64,000 nucleotides of DNA from Micromonospora sp. WMMD980 (GCF_029626035.1 NZ_JARUBE010000003.1:1364001-1428000); one strand, 5' to 3'; shown: positions 1 to 17,815, counted from the stretch's first letter. Numbers and translations are program-made. The notes: generated from the letters alone by a model not told the origin.

Positions 1-1
1 C

Positions 2-3000
2 CGGGTCACCGCCGGGCCCGACCGGCCCGCCGTGGTCGACGGCGCGACCGTCTGGACGTACGCCGAGCTGGACCGGCGGGCCAACCGGTTGGCGCACCAC
101 CTGATCGACCTCGGGGTGGGCCCAGAGACCGTGGTGGCGGTCAGCCTGCCACGCGGCGTCGACCTGGTCCGCGCGCAGCTCGCCGTGCTCCGGTCCGGCG
201 GCGCCTACCTTCCGCTCGACGCCGACCAGCCGACCGATCGCAGCCGGCACATGGTCACCACCGCCGGCGCCACGCTGCTGCTCACCGCCGCCGGGCACCA
301 TGACGGCGCCGGCCTGGGCTGTCCCGTCGTCGACCTGGTCCGGGACGCCGCCGAGCTGGACCGGCGGCCGGCGACCGACCCGGCGGTAGCGGTCGACCCG
401 GAGCAGCTCGCCTACGTGGTGCACACCTCCGGTTCGACCGGCCGTCCCAAGGGCATCGGGATCACTCACCGGAACCTGGTCCGCACCGTCCACGACGGCG
501 GCTACCTGGACCCGGCGCCGGACGACCGGGTGGCGTTCGCGGCCAGCCCGCTCTTCGACGCCGCCGCCTTCGAGGTGTGGGCCACCCTGGTCGCCGGGGC
601 CACCGTGGTGGTCACCCCGCCCGACGTGGCGCTCTCCACCGCCGCCCTGGCCGACCACCTGGCGCGGCACCGGGTCACCACGCTGTTCCTCACCACCGCC
701 CTGTTCCACCAGGTCGCCCGGGAACGCCCGGACGCGCTGCGCGGGCTGCGGCACGTGCTCTTCGGCGGGGAGACGTCCGACCCGGCCACGGTGGACGGGC
801 TGCTCGCGCACGGCGGCCCGGACCGGCTGCTGCACATGTACGGCCCGTCCGAGTCGACCACGTTCAGCACCTGGCACCCGGTCACCGCGCCGACCGGCGA
901 CACCGGCCGCGTCCCGATCGGCCGGCCCACGCACCACACCACCACCTACGTGGTGGACCGGCGGCTGCGGCCGGTACCGGTCGGGGTGGTCGGCGAGCTG
1001 CTGCTCGGCGGCGCCGGTGTGGCCCGGGGATACGTCGGGGCGCCCGCGCTGACCGCCGAGCGGTTCCTGCCCGACCCGTTCGGCGCGCCCGGCGGCCGGG
1101 TCTACCGCACCGGCGACCTGGTCCGGTGGACCGGCGACGGCGTGCTGGAGTTCGTCGGCCGCGCCGACGGCCAGGTGAAGATCCGGGGGTTCCGGGTCGA
1201 GCCGGGCGAGATCGAGACGGCGGTACGCCGACACCCGGCGGTCCGGGACGCGGTGGTGCTCGCCCGGCCCGACCGCACCGGCGTGCTCAACCTCGTGGCG
1301 TACGTGGCGGGCGATCGGGCCGAGCTGGGTGACCTGCGGGCGTACCTCGGCCGGGAGCTGCCGGCCTACCTGGTGCCGGCCGCCGTGGTGGTGCTCGACG
1401 AGCTGCCGCTGACCGGGAACGGCAAGGTCGACCGGGCTGCCCTGCCCGAGCCGACCTATGCGACCGGCGCCGGCCGGCGGGAACCGACGACCGCGCTGGA
1501 GCGGCAGCTCGCCGAGATCTTCCGCGACGTGCTCGGCGTCGACGATCCGGGCGTGGACGACGACTTCTTCGCCCTCGGCGGGCACTCGCTGCTGGCCATC
1601 AAGGTGGTCGGCGCGGTGGCCGCCCGCACCGGTCGGGAGATCACCTTCCGGGACCTGTTCACCGCCCGCAGCGTGGCCGGACTGGCCCGCCTGCTCGCCG
1701 GCGCGGACGCGTCGGTCGCGCCGATCACCCGGGGCGCCGGGGCCGCCGGACTGCCCGTCTCCTTCGGCCAGGAACGGATGGTCTTCCTCGACCGGCTGGA
1801 GGGCGCCGGGGCGGCGTACACCATCCCGCTGGCGTGGCGGCTGACCGGGCCGGTGCGGGCCGACCGGCTCGCCGCGGCGCTGGACGCGCTGGTCGAGCGG
1901 CACGAGTCGCTGCGGACCCGGTTCACCCTGACCGACGGCGTGGTCCGCCAGGACGTCACGCCCGGCTGGGCGGGCCTGGACCGGCGCGTCGCGACCTCGG
2001 CCGCCGAGGCGGAGGCCGACCTGGCCCGGGAGGCCCGCCGGCCGTTCGAGCTGACCACCGGGCCGCTGTTCCGGGCCGTGCTCTGGCGGGCCGGCGACGC
2101 CCACCTGCTGCTGCTCGCCATGCACCACGCCGTCTCCGACGGCTGGTCGGCGGCGGTGCTGATCCGCGAGCTGGAGGCCGGCTACGACGGGGCGGACGTG
2201 CCGCGTCCGCCGGTGCGCTACGCCGACTTCGCCGCCTGGCAGCGGCACCGGCTGGCCGGCGACCGGCTGGCCGGCGACCTGGACCACTGGCGCCGACGGC
2301 TGGCCGACCTGCCCGACCTGGAGCTGCCCACCGACCGGCCCCGGCCGCCGGCGCGCGACGGCGCCGGGGCGCACGTCGGGTTCACCGTCGAACCGGCGCT
2401 GGCCGTCGCGCTGGAGCGACTCGGCCGGGCGCACGGCGCGACGCTGTTCATGACGCTGCTCGCCGCCTACCAGGTGCTGCTGGGCCGGTGGAGCGGCCAG
2501 ACCGACTTCGCCGTCGGCACGCCGGTGGCCGGGCGGGACCGGCCGGAGGTCCGCGACGTGGTCGGCTTCTTCCTGAACACGCTGGTGCTGCGTGCCGACC
2601 TGTCCGGCGAGCCGCGCTTCACCGACCTGCTGGACCGGGTGCGCGACGACGCGCTCGCCGCGTACGAGCACCAGGAGCTGCCGTTCGGCCGGCTGGTCGA
2701 GGAGCTGAGCCCGGAGCGCGACCTGGGCCGCTCCCCGCTCTTCCAGGCGCTGTTCAGCTACAACGACTGGACCCTCGACACGCTGCGGCTGGGGTCCGCC
2801 GAGGGCGTCGCGCAGCCGGTGGACCGGGGCGCGGCCAAGCTGGACCTGACCCTGGAGCTGGTGCACGGCCCGGAGGGGCTGGCCGGCTCGCTGGACTACA
2901 CCACCGACATCTTCGACGCCGCCACCGTCGCGCGGATGGCTGGGGCGTACGTCGACCTGCTGCGCGCGGTCGCGGCCGAGCCGGCGGCGCGGATCGCCGA

Positions 3001-4767
3001 CCTGCCGCTGGTCGGGACCGAGGCGGCCCCGGCGGCGGCCCGACCGGCAGTGCCGTTCCGCTCCCTGCCCGACCGGATCGCCGACCACGTCCGGGCCACC
3101 CCGGACGCCACCGCCCTGCTCGGCCCGGGCGGCCCGCTCACCTACGGGGAGCTGGACCGGCGGTCCAACCGGCTCGCCCACCACCTGCGGGCGCGGGGGA
3201 TCGGCCCGGAGGACCGGGTCGGACTGCGGCTGCCCCGGTGCGTCGACACCGTGGTCGCGGTGCTCGCCGTCTGGAAGGCCGGCGGGGCGTTCGTCGGGCT
3301 CGACCCGGAGCTGCCGCCGCGGCGCCTGGCGCGGCTGGCCGACGGTGCCGGAGTGCGGTTCGTGCTCGATGCGGACGGCGTCGCCGAGGCGGCGTCGTCC
3401 GCCCACCCGGTCACCCCGCCGGACGTCGACACCCGCCCCGACCATCTCGCCTACCTGGTCCACACCTCCGGCTCCACCGGGACGCCGAAGGGGGTGCTGG
3501 TGGAGCAGGGCGGCATCACCGCCTACCTCGACACCATCGGCGCGCACTACCGGCTCGACGCCGACGACGTGGTGCTGCAACGCGCCTCGCCCAGCTTCGA
3601 CGCGTTCCTGCGCGACTGCGTGGGCCCGCTCACCGTCGGCGCGACCGTGTTGATGGCCGAACGCGCCGACCTGTCCACGCTCGCCGCCGACCTGACCGGC
3701 CGGCCCGCGCCGACCGCGCTGCTGAGCATGGTGCCGTCGCTGCTGCACCAGCTCCTCGACGCCGGCGACGTGTCTGCCGCCAACCTGCCCGCGCTGCGGC
3801 TGCTCGTGCTCAGTGGCGAGCCGTGCACCCCGGCGTTGCTGGCCCGGCTGCACGACGCGCTCCCCGGTGCGCGCCGGATCGTCAACCAGTACGGCCCGAC
3901 CGAGGCGACGGTCACCACCACCGTGGCCGACCTCGACCCGAGCCGGCCGTACGAGTCGGTCGGGATTGGCGTCGCGATGCCGGGGACCACCGTGCACGTG
4001 CTCGACACGACACTGCGGCCGGCGCCGGTGGGCGTCTTCGGCGAGGTGTTCATCGGCGGTGCCGGGGTCAGCCGCGGCTACCACGGCCAACCCGGCCGCA
4101 CCGCCGCCGTGTACCTGCCGGACCCGGCCGGGCCACCCGGCGCGCGGATGTACCGCACCGGCGACGCGGCACGCCTGCTCGCCGACGGGACGTTGGAGCT
4201 CCGGGGCCGGCTGGACCGGCAGGTGAAGGTGCGCGGCGTCCGGGTGGAACCGGCCGAGGTGGAGGCCGCGCTCTCCGAGCACCCCGAGGTCGGCGCCGCG
4301 GCCGTGGTGGCCCGCCCGGACGGGCCGAACGGCTGGCGGCTCGCCGGCTACGCCCAGCGCGCCCCGGAGGGCCGGCTCGACGAGGCGGACCTGCGCCGGC
4401 ACCTGGAGGCCCGCCTGCCGTCCGCGATGATCCCGGCCGAGCTGCTCGTCCTCGACGCCCTGCCGCTGCTGGGCAACGGCAAGGTGGACCGGGCGGCGCT
4501 GCCCGAGATCCGGACCGAGCTGCCGGCGGCGGACCGGGTGGCCCCACGCACCGACGTCGAGCGGGTCGTCGCCGAGATCTGGGCCGACCTGCTCCAACGG
4601 CCCGACATCGGCGTCGAGGACGACTTCTTCGCCCTCGGCGGCCACTCGCTGACCGCGCTGCGGGTGATCTCCCGGCTGCGCGAACGGCTGGACGCCCCGG
4701 TCACCCTGCGCGCCTTCTTCGAGGCCCGCACCATCGCCCGGCTCGCCCGGAAACTGGAGGAGACCCG

Positions 4768-4771
<4 letters not shown>
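2..4771 (+). CDS. Nonribosomal peptide synthetase, partial at 5' end (A-T-C-A-T)
   Basis: The frame is open from base 2, so the gene begins upstream of the window. About 1590 residues are visible. Domain order: adenylation (about 30-1440, core TSGSTGRPKG at 430), carrier (LGGHS near 1575), condensation (about 1740-2990, HHAVSDG near 2120), second adenylation (about 3060-4490, GNGKVDRAAL near 4475) and a second carrier (LGGHS near 4635). There is no thioesterase, so the chain passes to the next gene, whose ATG overlaps this stop (ATGA). Reading the specificity pocket by eye, the first A domain gives D-A-F-L-L-G-M-T-F-K, close to valine/isoleucine-type codes. The second has an unusual FDAFLRDCVGP segment with Arg at the 239-equivalent, and I cannot assign its substrate. 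The family is certain; the substrates are inference. Confidence 0.96.
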
Positions 4772-11969
<7,198 letters not shown>

Positions 11970-11973
<4 letters not shown>

Positions 11974-12140
11974 GCGAACGCACCGAGCGCAGCGAGGGCC
12001 GTGAGGGCATGCCCGGTCGGCTCGGCATGAGCGAACGCACCGAGCGCAGCGAGGGCCGTGAGGGCATGCCCGGTCGGCTCGGCATGAGCGAACGCACCGA
12101 GCGCAGCGAGGGCCGTGAGGGCATGCCCGGCCGGTCCAGC
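11970..12140 (+). repeat. Three head-to-tail 57-bp direct repeats between NRPS and P450
   Basis: Units lie at 11970-12026, 12027-12083 and 12084-12140. The first two are identical; the third differs only near its end. Each unit begins with ATGAGCGAACGCACCGAGCG and is open in the frame of the following P450, encoding MSERTERSEGREGMPGRLG per unit. The first unit contains the NRPS stop codon (ATGA). The P450 therefore has four possible in-frame ATG starts at 57-base spacing. Short Ser-Glu-Arg leader repeats of this sort are, from memory, frequent at gene starts in Micromonosporaceae. Whether these codons are translated cannot be told from sequence. Confidence 0.9.
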
Positions 12141-13364
12141 ATGACCACCGCGATGCTGACCGACCGTTACCTGCTGGACGACGACCTGGTCGCCGACCCG
12201 TACCCGTACCTGGCCCAGCTGCGGGCCGTCGAGCCGGTGCACTGGAGCCCGGTGCACCGGGCCTGGCTGGTCACCGGCTACGAGCCTGCGGTGGCCTGCT
12301 ACACCGAGCCGGCGATCTCCGCGGACCGGATCGGTCCGATCCTGGCGCAGACCCCGCCGGACCTGCTCAGCCCGGAGGCGGCCCGCGCCTTCTCGATCAT
12401 GGCGGGGTGGATGGTCTTCGTCGACCCGCCCGAGCACCGGCGGTTGCGCAGCGTCTTCCGGGGTGCCTTCGGGGCCCGTCAGGTGCGGCGCAACCGGCCG
12501 ATGGTGCAGGAGGCGGTGGCCCGGCTGGCCGCCCGGGCCGGTGCCGGCGGCGGCGTCATCGACCTGGTCGCCGAGTTCGCCAGGCCGTTGCCGGCGACCG
12601 TCGCGGCGGCCTGGATGGGTGTGCCGGTCGAGGACACCGCGATGTTCCAGCGGCTGGCGATCCAGGTCGGTGACCTGGCGCTGGGCGCGGTGCAGTCGCC
12701 CGAGGAGAACGAGCGCTCGCAGCAGGCGCTGCTGGATCTCTTCGACTACCTGCGCGCGCTGGTCCGGGCCCGCCGGGCCGATCCCCGCGAGGACCTGATC
12801 AGCGCCGCGCTCGCGAGCGGCCTGGTGGGGGAGTCGGTGAGCGAGGACGAGTTCGTCGCCATGCTCACCCACGTGGCGTTCGCCGGTGGCGAGACCACCA
12901 GCAACCTCATCGCCGTGGGCACCTGGAACCTGTTGCGGCACCCGGACCAGCTCGCCCTGTTGCGGGCCGAACCGGAGCTGGCGCCGGTGGCCGTGGAGGA
13001 GCTGTTGCGCTTCGACGGGCCGTCCAAGATGTCCATCCGGCACGTCCGGGACGACTTCGAGCTGGGTGGCCGCAGCCTGCGGGCGGGGCAGCGGGTCTAT
13101 GTGGTCACCGCCGGGGCGAACCGGGACCCGTCGCGCTTCGCCCGACCCGACGAGCTGGACCTGCGCCGGCACCCTAACCCGCACCTCGGTTTCGGGCAGG
13201 GCGGCCACTTCTGCCTGGGCGCCCCGCTGGCCCGGCTGGTGGCCGGGGCGGCGCTGACCGACCTGCTGGCCGCGGCGCCGGGTCTGGCGCCGGCCACGTC
13301 CGGGGTGCGCTGGCAACCGTCGCTGCTCAACCGCAGCCTCCGGGCGCTGCCGGTGCGCCTCTGA
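12141..13364 (+). CDS. Cytochrome P450, NRPS tailoring
   Basis: A 407-residue bacterial class I P450. It has a complete I-helix oxygen-activation motif (AGGETTSN), the ExxR pair in EELLRF and the heme loop FGQGGHFCLGAPLAR with the cysteine ligand. It would hydroxylate or otherwise oxidise the peptide product or a carrier-bound residue, using ferredoxin partners not found here. I chose the ATG at 12141 because the P450 homology (MLTDRYLLDDDLVADPYPYL) begins there. The same frame is open upstream through three 57-bp repeats to the ATG at 11970 that overlaps the NRPS stop, so a form with a 57-residue SERTERSEGREG-type extension is possible. Its position inside the synthetase operon points to peptide tailoring. 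The substrate is unknown. Confidence 0.93.
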   Translation: MTTAMLTDRYLLDDDLVADPYPYLAQLRAVEPVHWSPVHRAWLVTGYEPAVACYTEPAISADRIGPILAQTPPDLLSPEAARAFSIMAGWMVFVDPPEHRRLRSVFRGAFGARQVRRNRPMVQEAVARLAARAGAGGGVIDLVAEFARPLPATVAAAWMGVPVEDTAMFQRLAIQVGDLALGAVQSPEENERSQQALLDLFDYLRALVRARRADPREDLISAALASGLVGESVSEDEFVAMLTHVAFAGGETTSNLIAVGTWNLLRHPDQLALLRAEPELAPVAVEELLRFDGPSKMSIRHVRDDFELGGRSLRAGQRVYVVTAGANRDPSRFARPDELDLRRHPNPHLGFGQGGHFCLGAPLARLVAGAALTDLLAAAPGLAPATSGVRWQPSLLNRSLRALPVRL

Positions 13365-13462
13365 TCCGCGCCGGCGTCCATACCGGACCGCCCGCGCCGC
13401 ACGCCCCCGGTCGTCCGACCGGGACCCGTCCGAGAACGAACCGAACGAGAAGGAGAACGGCG

Positions 13463-13675
13463 ATGTCCGTCGACGACGATGACCGCACCTACCGCGTCGT
13501 GATGAACCACGAGGAGCAGTACTCGATCTGGTTCGCCGACCGTGAGCTGCCGGCGGGCTGGACCGCCACCGGCTTCGAGGGCGCCCGCGCGGCCTGCCTC
13601 ACCCACATCGACCAGGTGTGGACCGACATGCGTCCGCGCAGCCTGCGCGAGCGGATGGCCGCCGCGCAGGGCTGA
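13463..13675 (+). CDS. MbtH-like protein
   Basis: A 70-residue protein with the family signature: NHEEQYSIWF near residue 18, then GWTATGFEG, CLTHIDQVWTDMRPRSLRE. The usual SIWP is SIWF here. MbtH proteins bind NRPS adenylation domains and help them fold and activate amino acids, so this one should serve the synthetases upstream. A clear AAGGAG ribosome site precedes the ATG by 7-8 bases. It lies 98 bases after the P450 and 101 bases before the radical SAM gene, on the same strand. Confidence 0.96.
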   Translation: MSVDDDDRTYRVVMNHEEQYSIWFADRELPAGWTATGFEGARAACLTHIDQVWTDMRPRSLRERMAAAQG

Positions 13676-13776
13676 CCGGTCCCGGGGTCGGGGGTGGTCC
13701 ACCGCGAACCACCCCGGCCCGGGCCGTCCGCCGACGGCCGTTCCTGTCCCATCCCGCTGACAACGAGGCGACGGTG

Positions 13777-15042
13777 ATGAAGGTCTATTCTCACGAGCGT
13801 CTGGCGCGGCTCGCCGGCGAGCGTGGCATGCCCGAGGAGTACCTGCACGACCTGCGGGTCGTCTCCTCGGTGCTGCCGTTCAAGGTCAACCAGTATGTCG
13901 TGGACGAGCTCATCGACTGGTCCGCCGTCCCCGACGACCCCATCTTCCGGCTCACCTTCCCGCACCGGGACATGCTGCCGCCGGACATCTACGACCACCT
14001 GTCCGGGTTACGGCTGTCCGCGGCCGAGCCCGGGGTGATCCGCAAGGCGGCCCGGGACGCGCACGCCCGGCTCAACCCGAACCCGGGCGACCAGCTCGAG
14101 GCGAACGTGCCGGTCCACCGGGGCCGCCGGCTGCTCGGCCTGCAACACAAGTACGCCGAGACCGTGCTGGTCTTCCCGTCGCAGGGACAGACCTGCCACT
14201 CCTACTGCGGCTACTGCTTCCGTTGGGCCCAGTTCGTCGGCAATGCCGAGATCCGACAGGCGTCCTCGGACGTCACGGACGTGGTGGCGTATCTCGCCGA
14301 CAGCCCCGGGGTCACCGACGTCCTGTTCACCGGCGGAGATCCGATGATCATGAGTACCGCGGTGCTGGACCGCTGGGTGTCACCCCTGCTGGACCCGGCG
14401 CTCGACCGGATCCGTACCATCCGGTTCGGCACCAAGGCGCTGTCGTACTGGCCGGCCCGGTTCACCACCGACCCGGACGCCGACGACCTGCTGCGCCTCT
14501 TCGAGCGGATCGTGGCCGGCGGCCGGCACGTCGCCGTGATGGCCCACTTCTCCCACCCCCGCGAGCTGGCCACCGACGAGGTCCGCCGGGCCATCGCCCG
14601 GATCCGGGCCACCGGCGCGGTGATCCGGGCCCAGGCGCCGCTGATCGCCCACGTGAACGACCGGGCCCGGGACTGGGCCACCATGTGGCAACGGCTGGTG
14701 GAGCTGGGCGTGGTGCCGTACTACATGTTCGTGGAGCGTGACACCGGTGCCCGCAGCTACTTCAGCGTGCCGCTCACCCGGGCCTGGCAGGTCTACACCG
14801 ACGCCGTCCGGTCGGTCTCCGGCCTCGCCCGCACCGCGCGCGGTCCGGTGATGTCCGCCGCTCCCGGCAAGGTGCTCGTGGACGGTGTGGTGCGGCTCGG
14901 CGGCAGCGACCTGTTCAGCCTGCGCATGCTCCAGGCCCGCGACGCCGCGCAGGTGGGTCGCCAGTTCTTCGCCCGGCACGACCCGACCGCCGAGTGGTTC
15001 GACGACCTGCGTCCCGTTCCCGGCTCCTGGTGGCCGGCATGA
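13777..15042 (+). CDS. KamA-family radical SAM amino acid 2,3-aminomutase-like enzyme
   Basis: A 421-residue protein of the lysine 2,3-aminomutase family. The 4Fe-4S/SAM motif CxxxCxxC reads CHSYCGYC (near 14193), followed by LFTGGDP. A PGK lies near 14860 where lysine aminomutase has its PLP-lysine segment. Family members shift an alpha-amino group to the beta carbon using PLP and SAM. From memory of clostridial lysine aminomutase, the two aspartates holding the substrate side-chain amine are not kept: the YQCD-equivalent reads VERD (Arg at the Asp position) and the DAPGGGGK-equivalent reads SAAPGK. Lysine is therefore an unlikely substrate, and an acidic one (glutamate or aspartate) is a reasonable guess. 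The likely role is to supply a beta-amino acid building block for the adjacent NRPS. A GTG three bases upstream is an alternative start. Confidence 0.85.
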   Translation: MKVYSHERLARLAGERGMPEEYLHDLRVVSSVLPFKVNQYVVDELIDWSAVPDDPIFRLTFPHRDMLPPDIYDHLSGLRLSAAEPGVIRKAARDAHARLNPNPGDQLEANVPVHRGRRLLGLQHKYAETVLVFPSQGQTCHSYCGYCFRWAQFVGNAEIRQASSDVTDVVAYLADSPGVTDVLFTGGDPMIMSTAVLDRWVSPLLDPALDRIRTIRFGTKALSYWPARFTTDPDADDLLRLFERIVAGGRHVAVMAHFSHPRELATDEVRRAIARIRATGAVIRAQAPLIAHVNDRARDWATMWQRLVELGVVPYYMFVERDTGARSYFSVPLTRAWQVYTDAVRSVSGLARTARGPVMSAAPGKVLVDGVVRLGGSDLFSLRMLQARDAAQVGRQFFARHDPTAEWFDDLRPVPGSWWPA

Positions 15043-16352
15043 GCGCCGCCACCGGGCCGACCCTGACCGCCTCCGACGAGGAACAGATGTCCACCGTCAC
15101 CGACCCGCCGCGAGCGGGATCCGAGCGCCGGGCCAGCCTCTGGCGCAACCGCGACTTCAACCTGCTCTGGATCAGCCAGTGCTTCTCCGATCTCGGCGCC
15201 GCCATGTCCAACCTGGCGATGCCGCTGCTCGTGCTCTTCCTCACCGGCTCGGCCGCCCAGGCCGGTCTGGTCGGCAGCGCGGGGCTCGTCACCACGCTGG
15301 CCTGCCGGTTGCCGGCCGGCGTGGTGGCCGACCGGTTCTCCCGCCGTACGCTGCTGGTGGCCTGCGACGTGGTCCGGCTGGTGGCCTACCTGGGGCTGTC
15401 CGCCGCCGTGTTCGCCGGGGCGGCCAACCTGCCGATGGTCCTCGCCGTCACCGTGGTCGGTGCCGCCGCCAACGCGGTCTTCGGCACCGCTGAGCACGCG
15501 GCGGTGCGTAACCTCGTCCCGCCCGGGCAGCTCGCCACCGCGGTCGCCCGCAACGAGGCCCGCTCCTACGGCACTCAGCTCGCCGGGCCTCCGCTCGGCG
15601 GTCTGCTCTACGGGCTGGGCCGGTCCCTGCCGTTCGTCGGCAACGCGGTGTCCTACCTGCTCTCGCTGCTGGCGGTGCTGCTCATCCGCCGGCCGATGGA
15701 AGAGTCCCGCGCCGAGCGGACCCGCCAGTCCGGCGGCGCCGCGGCGGCCGAGGGCGTCCGGTTCGTGCTGGCCAACCCGTTCCTGCGGGCGCTGCTGGTG
15801 ATCGCGGCGCCGTTGAACATGGCCTTCACCGGAATGATCTTCGCGATCATCGTCTCCCTGCAACGGACCGGCACCCCGTCGGTCCTGGTCGGCCTGGCCA
15901 GCACGATCTTCGGACTCGGCGGCTTCCTCGGCGCGCTCGCCGCACCCGCGGTCCAGCGGTGGTTGCGACTGCCGACCCTGGTGGTCGTGCTGTGCTGGGC
16001 CACCACCGGGCTGATGGCCACGAGCGCCCTGGTGTCGTCCAGTCTGCTGGCCGCGGTGCCGCTGGCGGCGGCGGTGTTCCTCGCCCCGACCGCGAACGCG
16101 GTCCTCTTCGGCTACCAGGCGGCAGTCACCCCGGACCGGCTCCAGGGACGGGTGGTAAGCGTCATCTACCTGGCCGCGACCTCGGCCGCCGCGCTCGCGC
16201 CCGGTCTGGCCGGGCTGCTGCTGGCCCGGTTCCCGGCCGCCGTGACGATGCTGGTCTTCGCCGGCCTGGTCGCCGTCTCGGCGGTCACCGCGACGCTCAG
16301 CAACGGCATCCGGTCGATGAACACCGACGGCGGGTCGGCCGATTCGGTGTGA
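15039..16352 (+). CDS. MFS transporter, EntS-like exporter
   Basis: A 437-residue major facilitator protein with about twelve hydrophobic segments. It begins RASLWRNRDFNLLWISQCFSDLG and has the loop motif ADRFSRRTLLVA after the second or third helix. It resembles the enterobactin-exporter (EntS)/tetracycline-type branch often found with NRPS clusters, so export of the peptide product is likely. The ATG at 15039 overlaps the aminomutase stop (ATGA). A second ATG at 15087 has GAGGAA just upstream and may be the true start, because the conserved region only begins after it. It is the last gene of the same-strand NRPS run; a 60-base gap follows. Confidence 0.88.
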   Translation: MSAATGPTLTASDEEQMSTVTDPPRAGSERRASLWRNRDFNLLWISQCFSDLGAAMSNLAMPLLVLFLTGSAAQAGLVGSAGLVTTLACRLPAGVVADRFSRRTLLVACDVVRLVAYLGLSAAVFAGAANLPMVLAVTVVGAAANAVFGTAEHAAVRNLVPPGQLATAVARNEARSYGTQLAGPPLGGLLYGLGRSLPFVGNAVSYLLSLLAVLLIRRPMEESRAERTRQSGGAAAAEGVRFVLANPFLRALLVIAAPLNMAFTGMIFAIIVSLQRTGTPSVLVGLASTIFGLGGFLGALAAPAVQRWLRLPTLVVVLCWATTGLMATSALVSSSLLAAVPLAAAVFLAPTANAVLFGYQAAVTPDRLQGRVVSVIYLAATSAAALAPGLAGLLLARFPAAVTMLVFAGLVAVSAVTATLSNGIRSMNTDGGSADSV

Positions 16353-16412
16353 GCCGGGTTACCTCTCGGGCATCCGGGAATCAACGCCGCGGGCGGGGGC
16401 CTGAACCCCGGT

Positions 16413-17678
16413 GTGACTGTTACGCCGGAATCCACCCCGACACCGGGTGACCTGATGAGCCGTGGGCAGCGGGCGCGGCTCGTCCTGGTCCTCGGTTCGC
16501 TGATCGCGGTCGGCCCCCTGACCATCGACATGTACCTGCCCGCGCTGCCCGCGATCGTCGCGGACTTCGCGACGACCTCGGCGGCGGTCCAGTTGACCCT
16601 CACCGGCACGCTCGCCGGGCTCGCGCTCGGCCAGTTGCTGATCGGGCCGCTCTCGGACGCCGTGGGGCGGCGACGTCCGCTGATCGCCGGGCTCCTGCTG
16701 CACGTCCTGGCGTCGTCGCTCTGCGTCGTCGCGCCGAACGTCGCCGTGCTCGGCGCGCTGCGGGTCGTGCAGGGCCTCGGCGTCGCCGCCACCGCGGTGG
16801 TCGCGATGGCCGTGGTGCGCGACCTGTTCAGCGGCGCGGCGTTCGCCACCCTGCTCTCCCGGCTGCTGCTGGTGATGGGTGCCGCGCCGGTCCTCGCCCC
16901 GACCCTGGGCGGCGGCGTCCTGCGCTGGACGGACTGGCGCGGGGTGTTCGTCGCCCTGGCCGCGTTCGGCGTGCTGCTCGTCGTGGTCGCCTCGACCGGC
17001 CTGCCCGAGACGCTCGCGCCCGAGCGCCGCCGGCGCGGCGGCGTGGTCGCGACGATCTCGCTCTACGGATCGCTGCTGCGCGACCGGGTGTTCGTGGGGC
17101 TGGTCCTGGTCGCCGGCCTGGCCATGGCGGCGCTGTTCGCCTACGTGGCCGGTTCGTCGTTCGTGCTCCAGCAGACCTACGGGCTCGACGAGCAGCAGTT
17201 CGGGCTGGCGTTCGGCGCCGGCGCGGTGGGCCTGATCGGGGCGACGCAGTACAACGTGCGGCTGCTGCGCCGCTACCCCCCGCAGCGGATCCTCGTCCTC
17301 TCGCTGGCCGTGGGCACGCTGGCCGGGCTGGCTCTGGTGGCGTTCGCCGCGACCAACGTCGGTGGCCTGCCCGCCCTGCTGGTGTCGCTGTGGACGGTGC
17401 TGGCGGCGGCGGGCCTGGCGATGCCGAACGCCCCGGCGTTGGCGCTGTCGCGGCACGGCGAGGCCGCCGGCACCGCGTCCGCGTTGCTCGGCGCCGTGCA
17501 GTTCGGCGTGGGTGCGGTGGCCGCCCCGCTGGTCGGCGTGCTGGGCACCGGAGCGGTCGCGATGGCGCTGGTGGTGGCCGGTGGGATGGTGGCGGCGCTG
17601 GTCGCGCTGCTGGTCGTGGTGCGGCCGTCGCGCCTCGCGGGTCTGGAGCCGGCGCCGGCGGTCGTGGCCGTGCACTGA
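16413..17678 (+). CDS. Bcr/CflA-family multidrug efflux MFS transporter
   Basis: A 421-residue MFS protein with twelve predicted membrane helices. It has the Bcr/CflA-type opening (GPLTIDMYLPALPAIVADF) and the conserved loop GPLSDAVGRRRPL. This family pumps drugs and small molecules out by proton antiport. The start is a GTG at 16413; the ATG at 16455 (MSRGQRARLVL) is an equally plausible start just before the first helix. It stands between the NRPS cluster and unrelated chromosomal genes, so it may be a resistance or export gene for the peptide or an independent housekeeping pump. A strong hairpin follows its stop. Confidence 0.88.
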   Translation: MTVTPESTPTPGDLMSRGQRARLVLVLGSLIAVGPLTIDMYLPALPAIVADFATTSAAVQLTLTGTLAGLALGQLLIGPLSDAVGRRRPLIAGLLLHVLASSLCVVAPNVAVLGALRVVQGLGVAATAVVAMAVVRDLFSGAAFATLLSRLLLVMGAAPVLAPTLGGGVLRWTDWRGVFVALAAFGVLLVVVASTGLPETLAPERRRRGGVVATISLYGSLLRDRVFVGLVLVAGLAMAALFAYVAGSSFVLQQTYGLDEQQFGLAFGAGAVGLIGATQYNVRLLRRYPPQRILVLSLAVGTLAGLALVAFAATNVGGLPALLVSLWTVLAAAGLAMPNAPALALSRHGEAAGTASALLGAVQFGVGAVAAPLVGVLGTGAVAMALVVAGGMVAALVALLVVVRPSRLAGLEPAPAVVAVH

Positions 17679-17702
17679 CCGGCCGGCGGAGCCCATCTCC
17701 GC

Positions 17703-17732
17703 GCTCGGGCGGGCGGGGCGGCCCGCCCGAGC
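17703..17732. terminator. Hairpin between convergent genes, probable bidirectional terminator
   Basis: A perfect 12-bp stem (GCTCGGGCGGGC pairing with GCCCGCCCGAGC) with a 6-base GGGGCG loop lies 24 bases after the Bcr/CflA stop, between two genes that converge. There is no T-tract, as is usual in high-GC actinomycetes. Sequence and placement suit a terminator serving both strands. Confidence 0.7.
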
Positions 17733-17815
17733 CGGGAACGTCAGGCGGAGTCGTCAAGGCGGGCTCGACGGCGTCGGTCCAGGGCCGGCGGCGGCGCGGC
17801 GGGGACCGGCCGGAG

